A stretch of DNA of 64,000 nucleotides from positions 28,732,063 through 28,796,062 of the forward strand of contig CM020619.1 in assembly GCA_009829735.1 (NCBI GenBank). The letters are read 5' to 3'. Origin of the DNA: Pyropia yezoensis (lineage: Eukaryota; Rhodophyta; Bangiophyceae; Bangiales; Bangiaceae). Each line of letters starts with the position of its first letter. The first letter of the stretch is position 1. A model generated the notes under the pieces. That model did not search any database, was not told where the DNA came from, and was given only the letters and a program-made list of their open reading frames with translations. The translations under genes were made by a program, and so were the position numbers. This document shows positions 49,141-60,012 of the stretch, piece by piece.

Positions 49141-51093
49141 ATGACAGTAGCCGCTGAGGGGTTGTCGGCGGTGGACGGCCTGGTTGCGCGGGTTGCTGAG
49201 GTGGCCGGTACGTATCCGTGGGGAGGGTACGAGGTCAGGGGCTTGGTGCCGGGGTCCGCAGGCCGTGAGGGTGGGGGAAGGTGGTAATACTAATCAAAGG
49301 GGAAGGGGGAGGGAGGGGATTGGGGAGGAGGGCAGTCCTGAAGCCGTTTTGCCTCCACACTACGCGGGAGTGGAAGCTACTTGGGAGGGGGAGGGGGTGC
49401 GCGAGTCCCAAGCTGCTCGCCACCGGTAGGTGTGGCGCGTGGCTGGCGGTCTGGCGGAGGTGGGCTGGTGGCTGGCGCGGCCCCTGCTGAAGCTTCTCGC
49501 GATCTCGCGCCGTCCCTTGGCGGGTGCGTGTAGAGGGTGGTCATCTCACCAACGAGCCGCGTCTTTCTCCCCCTTTTTTTTCTTTCTTTGCTTCTTTTTT
49601 GTCTCCCTTTCATCGTCGTCGCGCGTGCCTGCTGGCGCGATGCTGCTGATTCCCGCCCCACAGCCCCCGCTACGGAGGCATGGGCGCGTCTGGCCGCGGC
49701 TGTGGATGACAATCTGCAGCCCGCGGCGCTGACGGCGGGCATCGAGTCGCTGAGCGACGCGTCTGGGGTGGGGGTGGGGGAGGTGAAGCTCTTCCTCTGC
49801 CTCCTCGCCGCCTACCCTCTGGCGCTGGTGTGGCGTAAGCTCCCGTCTGCAACGACCAGGCACCTTTTCTCTGTCACCGTCGGCCTCTGGATGCTGCAGT
49901 TTGTCATTGGCTACCAGTGGCTCCACATTGTGGTTTCCTCCACCATCGTGTATGTGATCCTCCTCGTGGGCGGGCCCCGCGCCCGCGTCGTGGCCGCCAC
50001 CGTCGCGATGCTGTACCTGTCGGGCGGCCACATTTATCGCCAGTACACGGACTTTTTGGGATGGACGCTGGACTGGACGATGCAGCAGATGATTGTCACA
50101 CAAAAGCTCCACGCGCTCGCATTCAACTATTGGGACGGCTCGCCAGTCGCCAACCCGACGCCCGATCAAAAGGCGCGGTCGGTGGCGACTCTGCCCAACC
50201 CACTCGAGTTCTTCTCCTTCCTTCTCTTCCCCGCCAATGTGGCGATTGGGCCCACCTTTGAAGTGTCTGACTACCTGGCGTTTGCCAATGGCACTGTCGT
50301 GGCACCGTCGGGGGTGGTGCCAGCGCTGGTGCGGCTGGGCCAGGGCCTCTTCCTCCTCGTGACCCACCAGGCCATCAACGCGCTGTATCCCACGTTTGGG
50401 TTGCTTGGGGACAAGTCCTTCCGTTCCTCGTACAACGTGTTTATCCGCTACGCCATCATCTGGCTGTCCCTGATTGGCGTCCGCTGCAAGTATTACTTTG
50501 GGTGGAAGATTGCGGAAGGCGCCGCGTGTCTCGCTGGCCTCGGCTACGCGGGCACCGACAAGACGACGGGGGCGGCGCTGTGGAACCGGCTGGAGAACAT
50601 TGACGTCATTGCCTACGAGACGTCCCAGTCGCTCCGGAATGCGTCGTCCAACTGGAACAAGACCACCAATCTGTGGCTCCGCCGCTACGTCTACGAGCGG
50701 GTGGCGGCACCGTCCAACCTGTACGTCTCCTATTTTGTGAGCGCCTTTTGGCACGGCTTCTACCCGGGCTACTACATGTTCTTTCTCTCGGTGGCGGTGG
50801 CCACCAGCGTTCACCGCAACGTGCGGAGGTGCATCCGGCCCCGCTTCCTTGCCGCCGACGGCAAGAGCGATGGGCCGGGCAAGGGCGCCTACGACGTGGC
50901 GTCATTCCTCGCCACCACCCTCACGCTGAATTATTTCATCATGAGCTTTGTCATGTTGTCGTGGGAGCTGTCGCTGGCTACCTTCCGCTCCTTTTACTTT
51001 GCGGGCCACATCGCGGTGGTCATTGCTTTGCTCGTCTTCCAACTGGGGCTCATCCGGCCACCGCCCAAGAAGTTGGCGGCCAAGACCTCCTAG
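49141..51093 (+). CDS. MBOAT lysophospholipid acyltransferase, two exons
   Basis: Exon 1 is 49141-49207. The intron is 49208-49663 (GTACGT...CCACAG, 456 bp). Exon 2 is 49664-51093. The product is 498 aa. The join gives VARVAEVAAPATEAWARL. About ten hydrophobic segments are visible. MBOAT hallmarks are the Asn region WNKTTNLWLRRYVYERV (about 350-370) and the invariant His in SAFWHGFYPGYY (about 386). This matches the Ale1/LPCAT/MBOAT1-2 branch, which reacylates lysophospholipids with acyl-CoA in the ER. An acyl-CoA synthetase gene lies 3 kb away. Convergent with the MSP-domain gene. Confidence 0.9.
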
Positions 51094-52035
51094 TAGTTGG
51101 TGGCGGTGTGTGCCCGTGCGGGTGTGTCTTCTTTTTGAATGCCTTCATTTTGTTCCAAGGCTGGCCGGCCGAGAACGGGCCAGACGGCTTGGGTTTTTAT
51201 CATGTCTTTTTGTTATCGTTTTGTTCCTTGTTTTGTCTATCTGGGTCGCGAGTGGGGACGTTGCCAAGAGCGGACGGCGGGATTGCGGCCTCCTGCGTCT
51301 TTTAGGGCCGTGCGCTTGCCTTTCCCTGGGAGGGCTGAGGGGGGGAGGCGTTGGAATGTGGGGCACTTGGCACTCATCCATTTCTCTATGTCTGTGCTTC
51401 GTGTTGGCCGCTGGAGTCGAACAGAGGTTCGAGGATGATGAAGCGCAATGACCGACATGGACAGTCCGTCGCCGCCTCGGCCATAGGCAAGGAGACGCAG
51501 GGCGTGCATCACCAGGCTGTCGCCTTTAATGCACGACGTCGACGCAGGCCCGCTTGAAGTATCATGGTGCGCGCTGCGCTGCCTCCGCCGCCGCCACTGC
51601 CGCCGCCGCCTCCGCCGCAACTAACGCCGCCACTGCCGCCGCCGACACCGTCACCGCCGCTTCCACCGTCGCCGCCCTCATCAGCCCAGAACGGCGCCGC
51701 GCGCCTCTCGCGGGACAGGGAGGGGTTGCGGCCACGAGCGCGGGGGGAGCAACCGCCATAAAGAGCCTCCCAGCCCCCCACTGGCCCTCGTTGATGGGCA
51801 GGCAACCACACCAATCTCCCCAATAGTGACGCCAGTCGACACGAAAGGGAATAAAAAAGTACACAGACACCCCTCGCAGCCCCCCCACCACTCTCACCAT
51901 CGCCCACCATCCCTGCAACCAGTCCGCCATTTGCCAGCAGTCATTATCGTGGCCAAATGCCGCTTACCCTCTGCACCCCCCCACCCCAATAAAGTCTCGC
52001 TAACCCCTTCCCTGCCCGCCCGTATCGGCGGCAGC
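51094..52035. other. Convergent intergenic region, MBOAT / VAP-like
   Basis: About 940 bp with no supported gene. The first part is T-rich (TTCTTTTTGAATG, 51128 on) and probably the MBOAT 3' UTR. 51565-51760 is CCG-rich. AATAAA occurs near 51849 and CAATAAAG near 51989. Confidence 0.5.
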
Positions 52036-53145
52036 TCACCACACGAGCTTGGTCAGCACCGCGGCGGCGGCGACCATCAGTCCCACCCCTGCGACGCTCA
52101 CCCCCCCGTACGCATCCGACGCAAGCACGTGGGTGGCGAGCGGTGCCTTGGGCGCCTCCTCCAAGATGGTCTCGGCCGCCGCGACCGTCTCCTCAACCGC
52201 CGTCCGCAGGCGCGCCGCTTCGGCGCGGGACGCGTCAAGGGCGCGGCCCACCTCCCGCGCCCGCTCCACCGCCTCATCGTGACGCCCGGGTGCCAGTAGT
52301 GCCCCGTACTCGGTCGCGAGCGCCGCGTCGCCTGGGCGCGCGCCCGCCACCCCAGCGGGGGGAAGGCCATCCTTATCGGCCACGTCGGTCAGGGCCGGGG
52401 CGGGAGTAGCCACGCCCGCCACAGTCCCAGTCGCGGGAATAGCGGCGGCCGCCGCGCCAAAGCGGCCGGCGCGACCAGTGGGTGGCAGAGGCGAGCCCGC
52501 CGCGGTCGACCCCGCCTGCAGCTGCGCCACGTGCGCGGCGACGCTGGTGGCGGCCAGCCCCCCGGCGGACACGCCCGGCCGGCCTGGTGCCGGCGGTGGG
52601 CTGCTCGCCACACCGTCGCGCACGCCCGATGACGCAGACGCGTACGACGGCGGGCGGGAGGGCGGGCGGCGGCCAGGAGACGGCGGGGTCGACGCGGGGA
52701 CGCTGCCCCCTCCGACCCCCCCACCCGCGGCGGCGGCCGACTCCACAGAGTACCCTTCAACCGCGACGGTGAGCTTGGTGCGGCTGAAGGCGGCGCCCCC
52801 CCAAAATGCATCGTCGATAGCCATCCCGGGGAGCACCGCCCCCGCCTGTACCAGGAACTTATCCCGGCATAGTGCGGCAGGCGGCGGCACCGCCGCGCCC
52901 GGGGTCAGGCTAATCTCTACCGCCGCCGCCACCCCTGGCGGCAGCACCCCCGCGTTGGGCCTCACCACATACCGTGCCGGGCGGGTGGTCTTGATCTTGA
53001 ACGCGACAGGCGCGGCGGGCACCGCCCCACTGGGGACCGTGCCAATAGCGATGGTGGCGGTGGGGGGGGGAGCGGGGGGGGGGGCGTGGGGGGCGCCCGG
53101 GAAGACCACCTGGGGGGGGGAGATGCGCAGCTGGGGGGGGTCCAT
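52036..53145 (-). CDS. VAP-like MSP-domain protein, tail-anchored
   Basis: The start at 53145 (MDPPQLRISPPQVVF) is chosen because the MSP domain begins there; the open frame upstream is low-complexity. The product is 369 aa. Residues about 4-125 resemble the MSP/VAP fold, with a VAFKIKTTRPARYVVRPNAG core and a KFLVQ strand. A Pro/Gly/Ala-rich linker follows. Residues about 285-335 form a heptad-like coiled coil (AVERAREVGRALDASRAEAARL). The last about 20 residues are a hydrophobic tail anchor (VAGVGLMVAAAAVLTKLVW). This is the layout of VAMP-associated proteins at ER contact sites. The linker is longer than in animal VAPs. Confidence 0.8.
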   Translation of the reverse strand: MDPPQLRISPPQVVFPGAPHAPPPAPPPTATIAIGTVPSGAVPAAPVAFKIKTTRPARYVVRPNAGVLPPGVAAAVEISLTPGAAVPPPAALCRDKFLVQAGAVLPGMAIDDAFWGGAAFSRTKLTVAVEGYSVESAAAAGGGVGGGSVPASTPPSPGRRPPSRPPSYASASSGVRDGVASSPPPAPGRPGVSAGGLAATSVAAHVAQLQAGSTAAGSPLPPTGRAGRFGAAAAAIPATGTVAGVATPAPALTDVADKDGLPPAGVAGARPGDAALATEYGALLAPGRHDEAVERAREVGRALDASRAEAARLRTAVEETVAAAETILEEAPKAPLATHVLASDAYGGVSVAGVGLMVAAAAVLTKLVW

Positions 53146-54205
53146 GCTGGTCGAGCGCGTTGGAGAGGGTGGGGCGGATTGAGCGGGGCAGCGCAGAGGA
53201 GACTGGCCGGTGACGACCGCGGTAACGGACAGGATGCGGGGGGGAGGAGGAAGGCGAAAGGGGGAGAGTGGCGGAACGAGTGAGCAACGACCTCGAAGAG
53301 ATGGCGAATGGCGGCCGCAAGGTGCGGCGGAGCAAACCGGGGCGGGTGGGCGAGACAAGGGGGGGGAGGGAGCGAACAGTATGGCGGGCGACACCGGCTC
53401 AGGGCGCGTGGCGCGGGGTGGGGGGGGAGGAGGGCTGTAGGAGAGCGGGGCTCCGAGCATCTTCAGGTGCCGGGGGGGGGTGCTGGGAGGGGGGTGCCGG
53501 CTCCAGCCAATGGCGGGGCTGCTGGGAAGGAGAGGGGCCGGGGGGGTGCTGGGAGGGGGGTGCCGGCCGCAGCCAATGGCGGGGCTGCTGGGAAGGAGCC
53601 CGCCTGTCGCATACGGAGTGAGCACCAGTATGTGGTTGTAAGTAAGCAAGAGTCAGGTACAAAGCTGACTGAAAGCACATTTGAGAAGAATGCCATCGCA
53701 AGTGCGCCACACTTGGGCCCACCCGTGGCAACGATTCTTACTAAAACTGTACAACTGGCGCAAAGGTAAGTATCATGCCTTCTCCGAATGTATATATAAG
53801 TAACATGTGTGTACTGTATTCCCGATCTGACTGTTGTCGCAGCTTGACATCCTGCGTGCAAAGCCGACTGCGAGTAAGGACAGAACCTACACAGCTGTAC
53901 AAACGTTTGTGTACAAGCATCTTGTCTCGGGAGGGGGGGCACCGGGTTCAAGCACAACAACTGCCACGGTCAGACCGTCTGAGTGCTGTCGCTGCGGAAG
54001 TCGCGCGTTGCAACGCCAACGTTGGTGCTTGTGTGAATTCGTACCTCGTCGCGTTCCGCTCCCGGCCCCGCCCGTGTCTGGGGGTCTTGGTGCGTCCGGT
54101 CGCGGCAGCGTGTATCGTCGCCCGTGATCGGCGCTTGTCCTGTCCCGGCGAGACCCCGTTCCCCCCCTGCCCCCATCAACACTCTCTCCCCCCCCGCTTG
54201 GCGTC
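53146..54205. promoter_or_regulatory. Divergent intergenic region, VAP-like / acyl-CoA synthetase
   Basis: About 1.06 kb between head-to-head genes. It contains a 66-bp direct repeat in two copies with a CCAAT box in each (see separate entry) and an AT-richer stretch at 53600-53900. No other gene is supported. Confidence 0.5.
53473..53600. repeat. 66-bp tandem repeat x2 with CCAAT motifs
   Basis: Two nearly identical units are 66 bp apart (TGCTGGGAGGGGGGTGCCGG at 53481 and 53547). Each contains AGCCAATGGCGGGG, a CCAAT-like box, at about 53506 and 53572. They lie in a divergent promoter region and could be duplicated regulatory elements. Confidence 0.75.
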
Positions 54206-56221
54206 ATGGCAACGACGGAGCCCCCTCCGAAGGTCGTCCCTTGGGTCACTGCCATTGACGCGGAGCGCCCCGTTACGGGCACAGACCTGGACAAGTACCC
54301 CCCCAGGACGGTTGGCGATGTGCTCGCGCGGGCGGAAGCGGCGTGGCCGTCCGAACCGATGCTCGTCCCCGCCGACCCTGCCGAGGCGACGCTGACATTT
54401 GGCGGCTTTGCCACGGCCGCCCGCCGCACCGCCCGCGCGATGCTGGCGGCCGGCCTCGGCCGCTTTGACGGCGTCGCCATCCTCGGCTTCAACGCCATCC
54501 CGTGGCACACGGCGGCGGTTGGGGGTATCCTCGCTGGGGGGGTGATTGCGGGCATGTACCCGACCAACAGCCCCGCCGTGTGTGCACATATTCTTGGCGA
54601 CGCGCGGGTGCGGCTGGCGTTTGTAGACTCGGTGGCGGCAGCGGAGAAGCTGGCAGAGGCGCGCGCCCTGGCCGCCGATGAGCCGGGCGCATCGGGACCG
54701 GGGCTGACCAAGATTGTTGTGTGGGGTGTGCCCGCCGCTGACTTGGCAGGTGCCCCTGGCCTCGCGGCAGTGCGTGACGTGGTCACCACGTGGGAGGAGT
54801 TCCTTGCCGCCGGTGACGCGAGCGCAGTGGACGACGCGGCGCTCGCGGCGGTGATGGCCACCCAAAAGCCCGGCCACTGTTGCTGCCTGGTTTACACGTC
54901 GGGCACGACGGGGCCGCCCAAGGGCGTCATGATCTCCCACGACAACTGCAACTGGACGGTGTCGGTGACGCAGACGACGGTGCGGCTGGGTCCGGGCGAC
55001 CGGGGGGTTTCGTACCTGCCGCTTTCGCACGTGGCGGCCACGATGATTGACATCCACGGGTGCCTGGGCATTGGCTTCTCCATGCACTTTGCGCGGCCCG
55101 ACGCGCTGAAGGGCAGCCTCGGCGAGACCCTCAAGGCCGTCCGCCCCACGTTTTTCCTCGCCATTCCCCGCGTGTGGGAAAAGATGACCGAGGCGATGCT
55201 TGGCGTCCGCGCGCGCGGCTCCCGCATCCAAAATGCGATCTCAGACGCTGCGCAGGCGATTGGTCGCTCCGCGTCCGACGCGGACGAGTTTGGCGGGCCG
55301 GGCGAGGCGGGCCACCCGTGGGGCTACGCCGTTGCCAACCTGGCCGTCTTCCGCAACGTGCGCCGGGCAATGGGCCTGGACCAGTGCAAGGTGCTGGTCA
55401 ACGCCGCGGCGCCGCTGCCGCGCGCTGCACTCGAATACCTGCGGGGCTTCCATATGGTGCTCGGGGACATTTACGGCCAGTCAGAGTGTTCGGGCCCCGC
55501 CACCGTCAACCGACCGTGGCACTATAAGATGGGCTCGTCAGGCACCGCCGCGGAGGGGGTGGAAGTCAAGATCCTGGACGTGGCCGCGGCCGCGGCGGGC
55601 GAGAAGGGCGTTGACGTAGCCGCTGGGGAAGGGGAGGGAGAGATCTGCAGCCGTGGCCGCAACACGTTCCTGGGATACCTCAACAATGAAGAGGCGACTA
55701 GGGAAGTGCTGGACGACGAAGGGTGGCTCCATTCGGGCGACCTCGGCCGCCTTGACACGGACGGCTTCCTCTGGATTACAGGCCGCCTCAAGGAGCTGAT
55801 CATCACGGCCGGGGGAGAGAATGTGGCGCCCACGCCCATCGAGGCGGCGATTGTGGAGCGGGCGCCTGCGGTGGAGCGTGCGTTTGTGGTGGGCGACCGC
55901 CGCAAGTTCCTGTCCGTCCTGCTGGTGGTCAAGGCCAAGGCGGACGGCACTCTCACGGGGCCGGCCAAGGAGGTGGACGCCGCGGTGACCACCACCGAGG
56001 AGGTGGCGGCAGGCGGCAGCGAGGCGTGGAAGGCGATGTTGGACAAGGCGGTGGTTGCGGCGAATGAGGTGAGCCACAGCCGCGCGTCGCGGGTGCAGAA
56101 GTGGGCGGTGCTGCCACGGGACTTCAGCGAGGAAGAGGGGGAACTGACGCCGACGCTCAAGGTCAAGCGGAAGAACGTGGTCAAGAACTTTGCGTCGGTC
56201 ATTGAAGGGCTGTATGCCTGA
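54206..56221 (+). CDS. Long-chain acyl-CoA synthetase, ACSBG (bubblegum)-like
   Basis: The product is 671 aa, one exon, ATG at 54206 (MATTEPPPK). It activates fatty acids to acyl-CoA through an acyl-AMP. Motifs of the ANL superfamily in order: P-loop YTSGTTGPPKGVM (about 229-241), LPLSHVAA, YGQSE (about 422-426), GWLHSGDLG (about 511-519), GRLKELIITAGGENVAP (about 530-546) and the C-terminal lysine region TPTLKVKRKNV. Length and the motif IYGQSECSGP are closest to the bubblegum group. There is no signal peptide, and the C-terminus (GLYA) is not a peroxisomal PTS1. It may supply acyl-CoA for the nearby MBOAT. Confidence 0.92.
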   Translation: MATTEPPPKVVPWVTAIDAERPVTGTDLDKYPPRTVGDVLARAEAAWPSEPMLVPADPAEATLTFGGFATAARRTARAMLAAGLGRFDGVAILGFNAIPWHTAAVGGILAGGVIAGMYPTNSPAVCAHILGDARVRLAFVDSVAAAEKLAEARALAADEPGASGPGLTKIVVWGVPAADLAGAPGLAAVRDVVTTWEEFLAAGDASAVDDAALAAVMATQKPGHCCCLVYTSGTTGPPKGVMISHDNCNWTVSVTQTTVRLGPGDRGVSYLPLSHVAATMIDIHGCLGIGFSMHFARPDALKGSLGETLKAVRPTFFLAIPRVWEKMTEAMLGVRARGSRIQNAISDAAQAIGRSASDADEFGGPGEAGHPWGYAVANLAVFRNVRRAMGLDQCKVLVNAAAPLPRAALEYLRGFHMVLGDIYGQSECSGPATVNRPWHYKMGSSGTAAEGVEVKILDVAAAAAGEKGVDVAAGEGEGEICSRGRNTFLGYLNNEEATREVLDDEGWLHSGDLGRLDTDGFLWITGRLKELIITAGGENVAPTPIEAAIVERAPAVERAFVVGDRRKFLSVLLVVKAKADGTLTGPAKEVDAAVTTTEEVAAGGSEAWKAMLDKAVVAANEVSHSRASRVQKWAVLPRDFSEEEGELTPTLKVKRKNVVKNFASVIEGLYA

Positions 56222-57771
56222 GGTGGCGTGCGCGCTGTCTTGTGAATGTGGTCCACGAGTGTGAGCGGAGGAGACCCTGGGATGAAACGGTGGGTCGTTG
56301 TGGGGGCGGCGCTGCTGGGGCAAGTGCGTGCTTGCTCAGGCGGGAGCAGTCTGTGAAGTCCAGGCGGACCCAGTCCGGGGAGCAGCGGACTGGAAGCTGG
56401 ACAGCGCCGGGGGGGTGCTGAACCTGGTGATGGTTGTTATCGTGGGAAGGCAGGTGGTGGCGCCATTGGCGCGGCTGTGGCTGTGGTCGATGAGCACTGG
56501 GACCAGGTCGGTGGTGGCACCGCGGAGGTCATCTGTGTATGTTGTATTGTGTGTTATGCACGTTGGTTCACGCAGGTGGAAGTGTATGTTTTGTATGGGC
56601 TGTATATGGTGGGGGGGGGGGAGGGACGGTGCGGGTGCATCCAGGTACTGTACATCCATGATCGCGCAGTACACGCCAGCCTTTTGCTTGTTCGTCAGCC
56701 GAGGCCGCCTCGCATTACGCGCTCCTTGGAAACTGCGCCATAAGGCATATGCTCGGCCATATGCTACTGCAAGGCTGTGCAGTGGGACCGTTGTCAGTTT
56801 GCACGAATAGAGCGGTGATGACGACGTGCATCGTCGCTGTGGCCCCCATTTGTCAACTCAGCGCCTACCATGATCCTGTCGATGAGAATCATGTCGATGA
56901 GAGTCAAACGACTAACAGGTTACATGGGCCTTCTTTTGCTAACACTACGCACGACGAAGCGAGAAAGTCACAGCAACGAAACAAGCCCAGTACGCAATAC
57001 ATGTCGTGCTCCGACGTCTACAGATACAGCTGCAACAAAGATGCCAATTCCATCGCAGCAAGTGACGACCACGCGAAAAGCCACATCAAGAGGTCATGTC
57101 AACGAGGCTGATCATGTACATCAAGGCCAGCACCCAAGCGGGAAAAGGAACCAGGCATGCGTTGACCGACGAGTGGCTCGAGCAGCGGCAAGGTGCATCA
57201 GACATCCAAGGAAAAGCGCTCATGGATCTCGACACCCCGGCGAAGAGGTGGAGATCTTGCGTTTGTACTGCGAATGGAAAGTTTGTTTCATCATACGCAC
57301 ATACCGCCACGCCAAGTAGCGCGGCAAAGGGCAACAGGAGTAGGAAGGGGATCGGCGTTGCCCCCAAAATAACGAGAGGTAGGCATCATGATGATGCAAA
57401 CGTACAAGTCGATAAAGAGCCGGCGGCGCAGTAAGCACCACACTCGGCCGCACAGAACCGCTGCTTGGCATGCAGGGTAGACAACCTCGGCAGCTTGGCT
57501 ACGTTCGTCACAGATGTCGTTGAAGCTCGTCTGGCGCGCACGTGCTGTGATCTTCAACAATCAGTGCACACGTCCGTATGCGGGATCCCTTTGATCAGTT
57601 CGACTAAGCTGTGTGAGCTGAAACGAGGACGGATTGGATCAAGCACTTTCTCTTTCCATATTCAACCAAAATTCTTAAAGACAACTGCTGTGGAGAGACG
57701 TTTGGCGATCGCCGCGAAAACGTACCACTGTTACTGGGGTACTGTATACTGCGGGATCCTCGTGGTTGGTA
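56222..57771. other. Gene-free stretch of lower GC
   Basis: About 1.55 kb with no supported gene. Composition is closer to 50% GC than the host block, with several GTACTGTACA-like short palindromes. It is probably intergenic, with the acyl-CoA synthetase 3' UTR at the left. Confidence 0.5.
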
Positions 57772-59053
57772 CTGTACAGTCGGTAAGCAGAAATCATTGC
57801 CCCATTGGATCCCCCGCTCAGTATTTGGTCCCCATCCCCTTGGCGGCAATCACACACGGCACTCGAATCTACCAGACGGGCAAAAAAGGCGTCAGGGATG
57901 GTCTCCCTCTCCTCACACAGGGCCTTATAGAGGTCCTCCTTGTTCTCGGGATTCTCCTCCCGGGCCGCCAGACGGCGCTTGAGCTCGTCCCATGCATTCT
58001 CAATCGGGTTGAGGTCTGGGCTCTGGCCTCCCTAGGGAAGGCACTTGAACCCAAGCTGGGCCTTGACGTCGCGGCTGTACTTGGATGCGTGGCACGGGGC
58101 AAGGTCCTTCTGCAGCCAGGCAGCGTCAGGCGCCCCAAAATAGGCCATAATGTGGTGCAAGATAGAGTCGCCCAAGACCCCCTCATACTGGGTCGAATTC
58201 ATGGAGCCCTTGACGAGCACCAGGGGGGTGCGACCACGCACCGAGAAGCCCCCCCACACCATGATGGACTGCCGGCCGCTAATGAAGGTAGGCTGGAGAC
58301 AGGCGGGGGTAAAGCGCTCCCCGGCGCGCCGCCAGACACGAGCGCGCTTGTTGAAGGTGCGCACTTCAAAACTGCTCTCGTCGGTCCAGAGAACCGCCTC
58401 CCACTCGGCCCCTCAGTGCTTTTGGGTGCGGGCCCACGCCCGACGCTTGGCTTGTTTCTTGTCTTACACGAAGGGCTTGCGCGCGGGGATGGTGGACTTG
58501 AAGCCCTGCGCGCGCAGGGCGCGCCGCACCGTCCAGCGTGAGACGGGCACGGGGCGCCCACGGTTGAACAACCGAGTCAGCGCGGCGGCCGACAAACAAC
58601 GGTTGGCGTTGGTCAGCCGCACAAGAGCGCGCACATCATGGGGGCCCAGAAGAGCCGGGCGCCACCGCGTCTCTGGCTGCTTGGCCATACCGTCCTTGCG
58701 CGCCTTGGCAGCAAGCCAGGAGACACGGGTGACAGGGATGTGGAGGGCGACGGCGATGGCTCTGTTGGAATAACGCTTGGTGGCGAGCTCGAAAATGGTG
58801 GCGCTCTGACTGAGGGTGACATTCGTGCGTTGAGCGACCATCGTGCCTGTCGGGAGGTAGACCAGTGGAGCAGGGACCCTGTAATAGGACTTTATAGCGG
58901 CCGGAAGGGCAGAAGTGGCGCTTCACTGGTCAAAAGTCACCCCCCTCGTGATACAGGATTCGCCGCTCTATGCGTGTGCTGCGGCGAAGTCGGGCCGCCG
59001 ACAGGCTCGTTTCCGGATCGGGCAATGCTTTTTGCTTACCGGCTGTACACATG
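57772..59053 (-). mobile_element. Tc1-like DNA transposon, decayed
   Basis: Inverted terminal repeats: 57773-57802 pairs with 59020-59049 at about 26 of 30 positions (TGTACAGTCGGTAAGCA type). TA dinucleotides at 57770-57771 and 59054-59055 fit Tc1/mariner target duplication, though the right edge is uncertain by a few bases. The length of about 1.28 kb is typical. The single internal gene is a Tc1 transposase with nonsense mutations. Confidence 0.82.
57818..58841 (-). pseudogene. Tc1-like transposase with three in-frame stops
   Basis: One frame of about 340 codons from ATG 58841 holds an N-terminal double HTH (ATKRYSNRAIAVALHIPVTRV), then WTDESSF (first Asp), KDLAPCH (second Asp) and SPDLNPIE (Glu). 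The last two are 34 residues apart, giving DD34E. In-frame stops are TAA at 58466-58464, TGA at 58415-58413 and TAG at 58034-58032. A single-base frame change just before the end restores the canonical TKY-stop at 57818. Everything else is in one frame, so decay is recent or the copy was mutated in an odd way. Confidence 0.88.
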
Positions 59054-59055
59054 TA

Positions 59056-59828
59056 CCACACACCACCCCAGATTGGGCTGAAATGGTCTAAGATGGGCCC
59101 AGTACAAATATTCGCGGACGCGAATCTCGAGAACGGCGTGCACTGGAGGTAGATTCCATATATTGCAGTACCCCGAAGTTTGTCTCGTGGCGACAATAAC
59201 AACAACAGGGCTAGAACAGGCCAACGGCGTGCCTCAGATGGCGCACCACTGGCCAATGAATGCTCCGCGTTAGGGTGGAAACAGTGCGATCTGAGACTTT
59301 CGCAAAATTTTTGCCCACATCGAAGAGGGAACAGCCATGGCAGGAACCATCTGCGACCTCTCTCAGTGCTCTTGAGTGGATCGGGCCGAGATAGAGAGAA
59401 ATCCGCCGAGATCGTGAGAGAACACAACAGCCATCTGACCAACCAGCGTTCGGTATCAGATCCGCCGCGACTGCAGCCAATCATCGCCTGATCAAAAGGA
59501 AAGTCCCACGGCACGCTATTTGTCCGCTGCGAGGTCCCAGCACGCGGTTGGCTCATGGCCTTGTTGTCACGCTGTTGCTCTTGTCTCCATGAGACAAAAT
59601 GCGGGGAACTGCAATAGCTAGGCCGGTCAGAAAAGCAGCATAGAACTGTCGCTAATGATCGTATCGAGCTGAAACTTTGCCACAGTACTCCTTGGTGTGT
59701 CTCGGGTCTGTGCTGCTAAAGACGGCTCTTGAAAATGTCATGAAGCGCTGGGATGGCAGCCGTATTGCGCTTCGTGTGTTTCCTCTCATTGCAGCGGCTC
59801 GGAATACGGCCATCCGCCTCCCGAGTCG
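59056..59828. other. Stretch between two DNA transposons
   Basis: About 770 bp with no supported gene. A sequence at about 59166-59176 (AGTACCCCGAAG) partly mirrors 57735 left of the Tc1 element. I make no feature of it. Confidence 0.4.
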
Positions 59829-60012
59829 CATGACATTGAGGCCCGTTCGCAGTTCGCGTACCGTCTCATGTGACGACGGTATATACCTGCGAAAGGAACG
59901 GGAGAGGGGAGTCCGGTCGGTATACCAAATACATAAGTTTTGAACAACTCATCATGACTCTTTTTGAAGTATCACAAACACTGGAGTGTGACTTGAAGAG
60001 TGGGGTGTGCAG

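Noticed and set aside
54206-56221. Peroxisomal targeting of the acyl-CoA synthetase
   Set aside because: The C-terminus GLYA is not a PTS1, and no PTS2 is visible near the N-terminus.
57465-58541. 358-codon + strand ORF
   Set aside because: It is the antisense of the Tc1 transposase pseudogene and has no domain of its own.
59056-59200. Outer extension of the Tc1 inverted repeat to about 59180
   Set aside because: Only a GGGGTACTG-like word is shared with 57735, and the spacing does not match. Probably chance or an older insertion.
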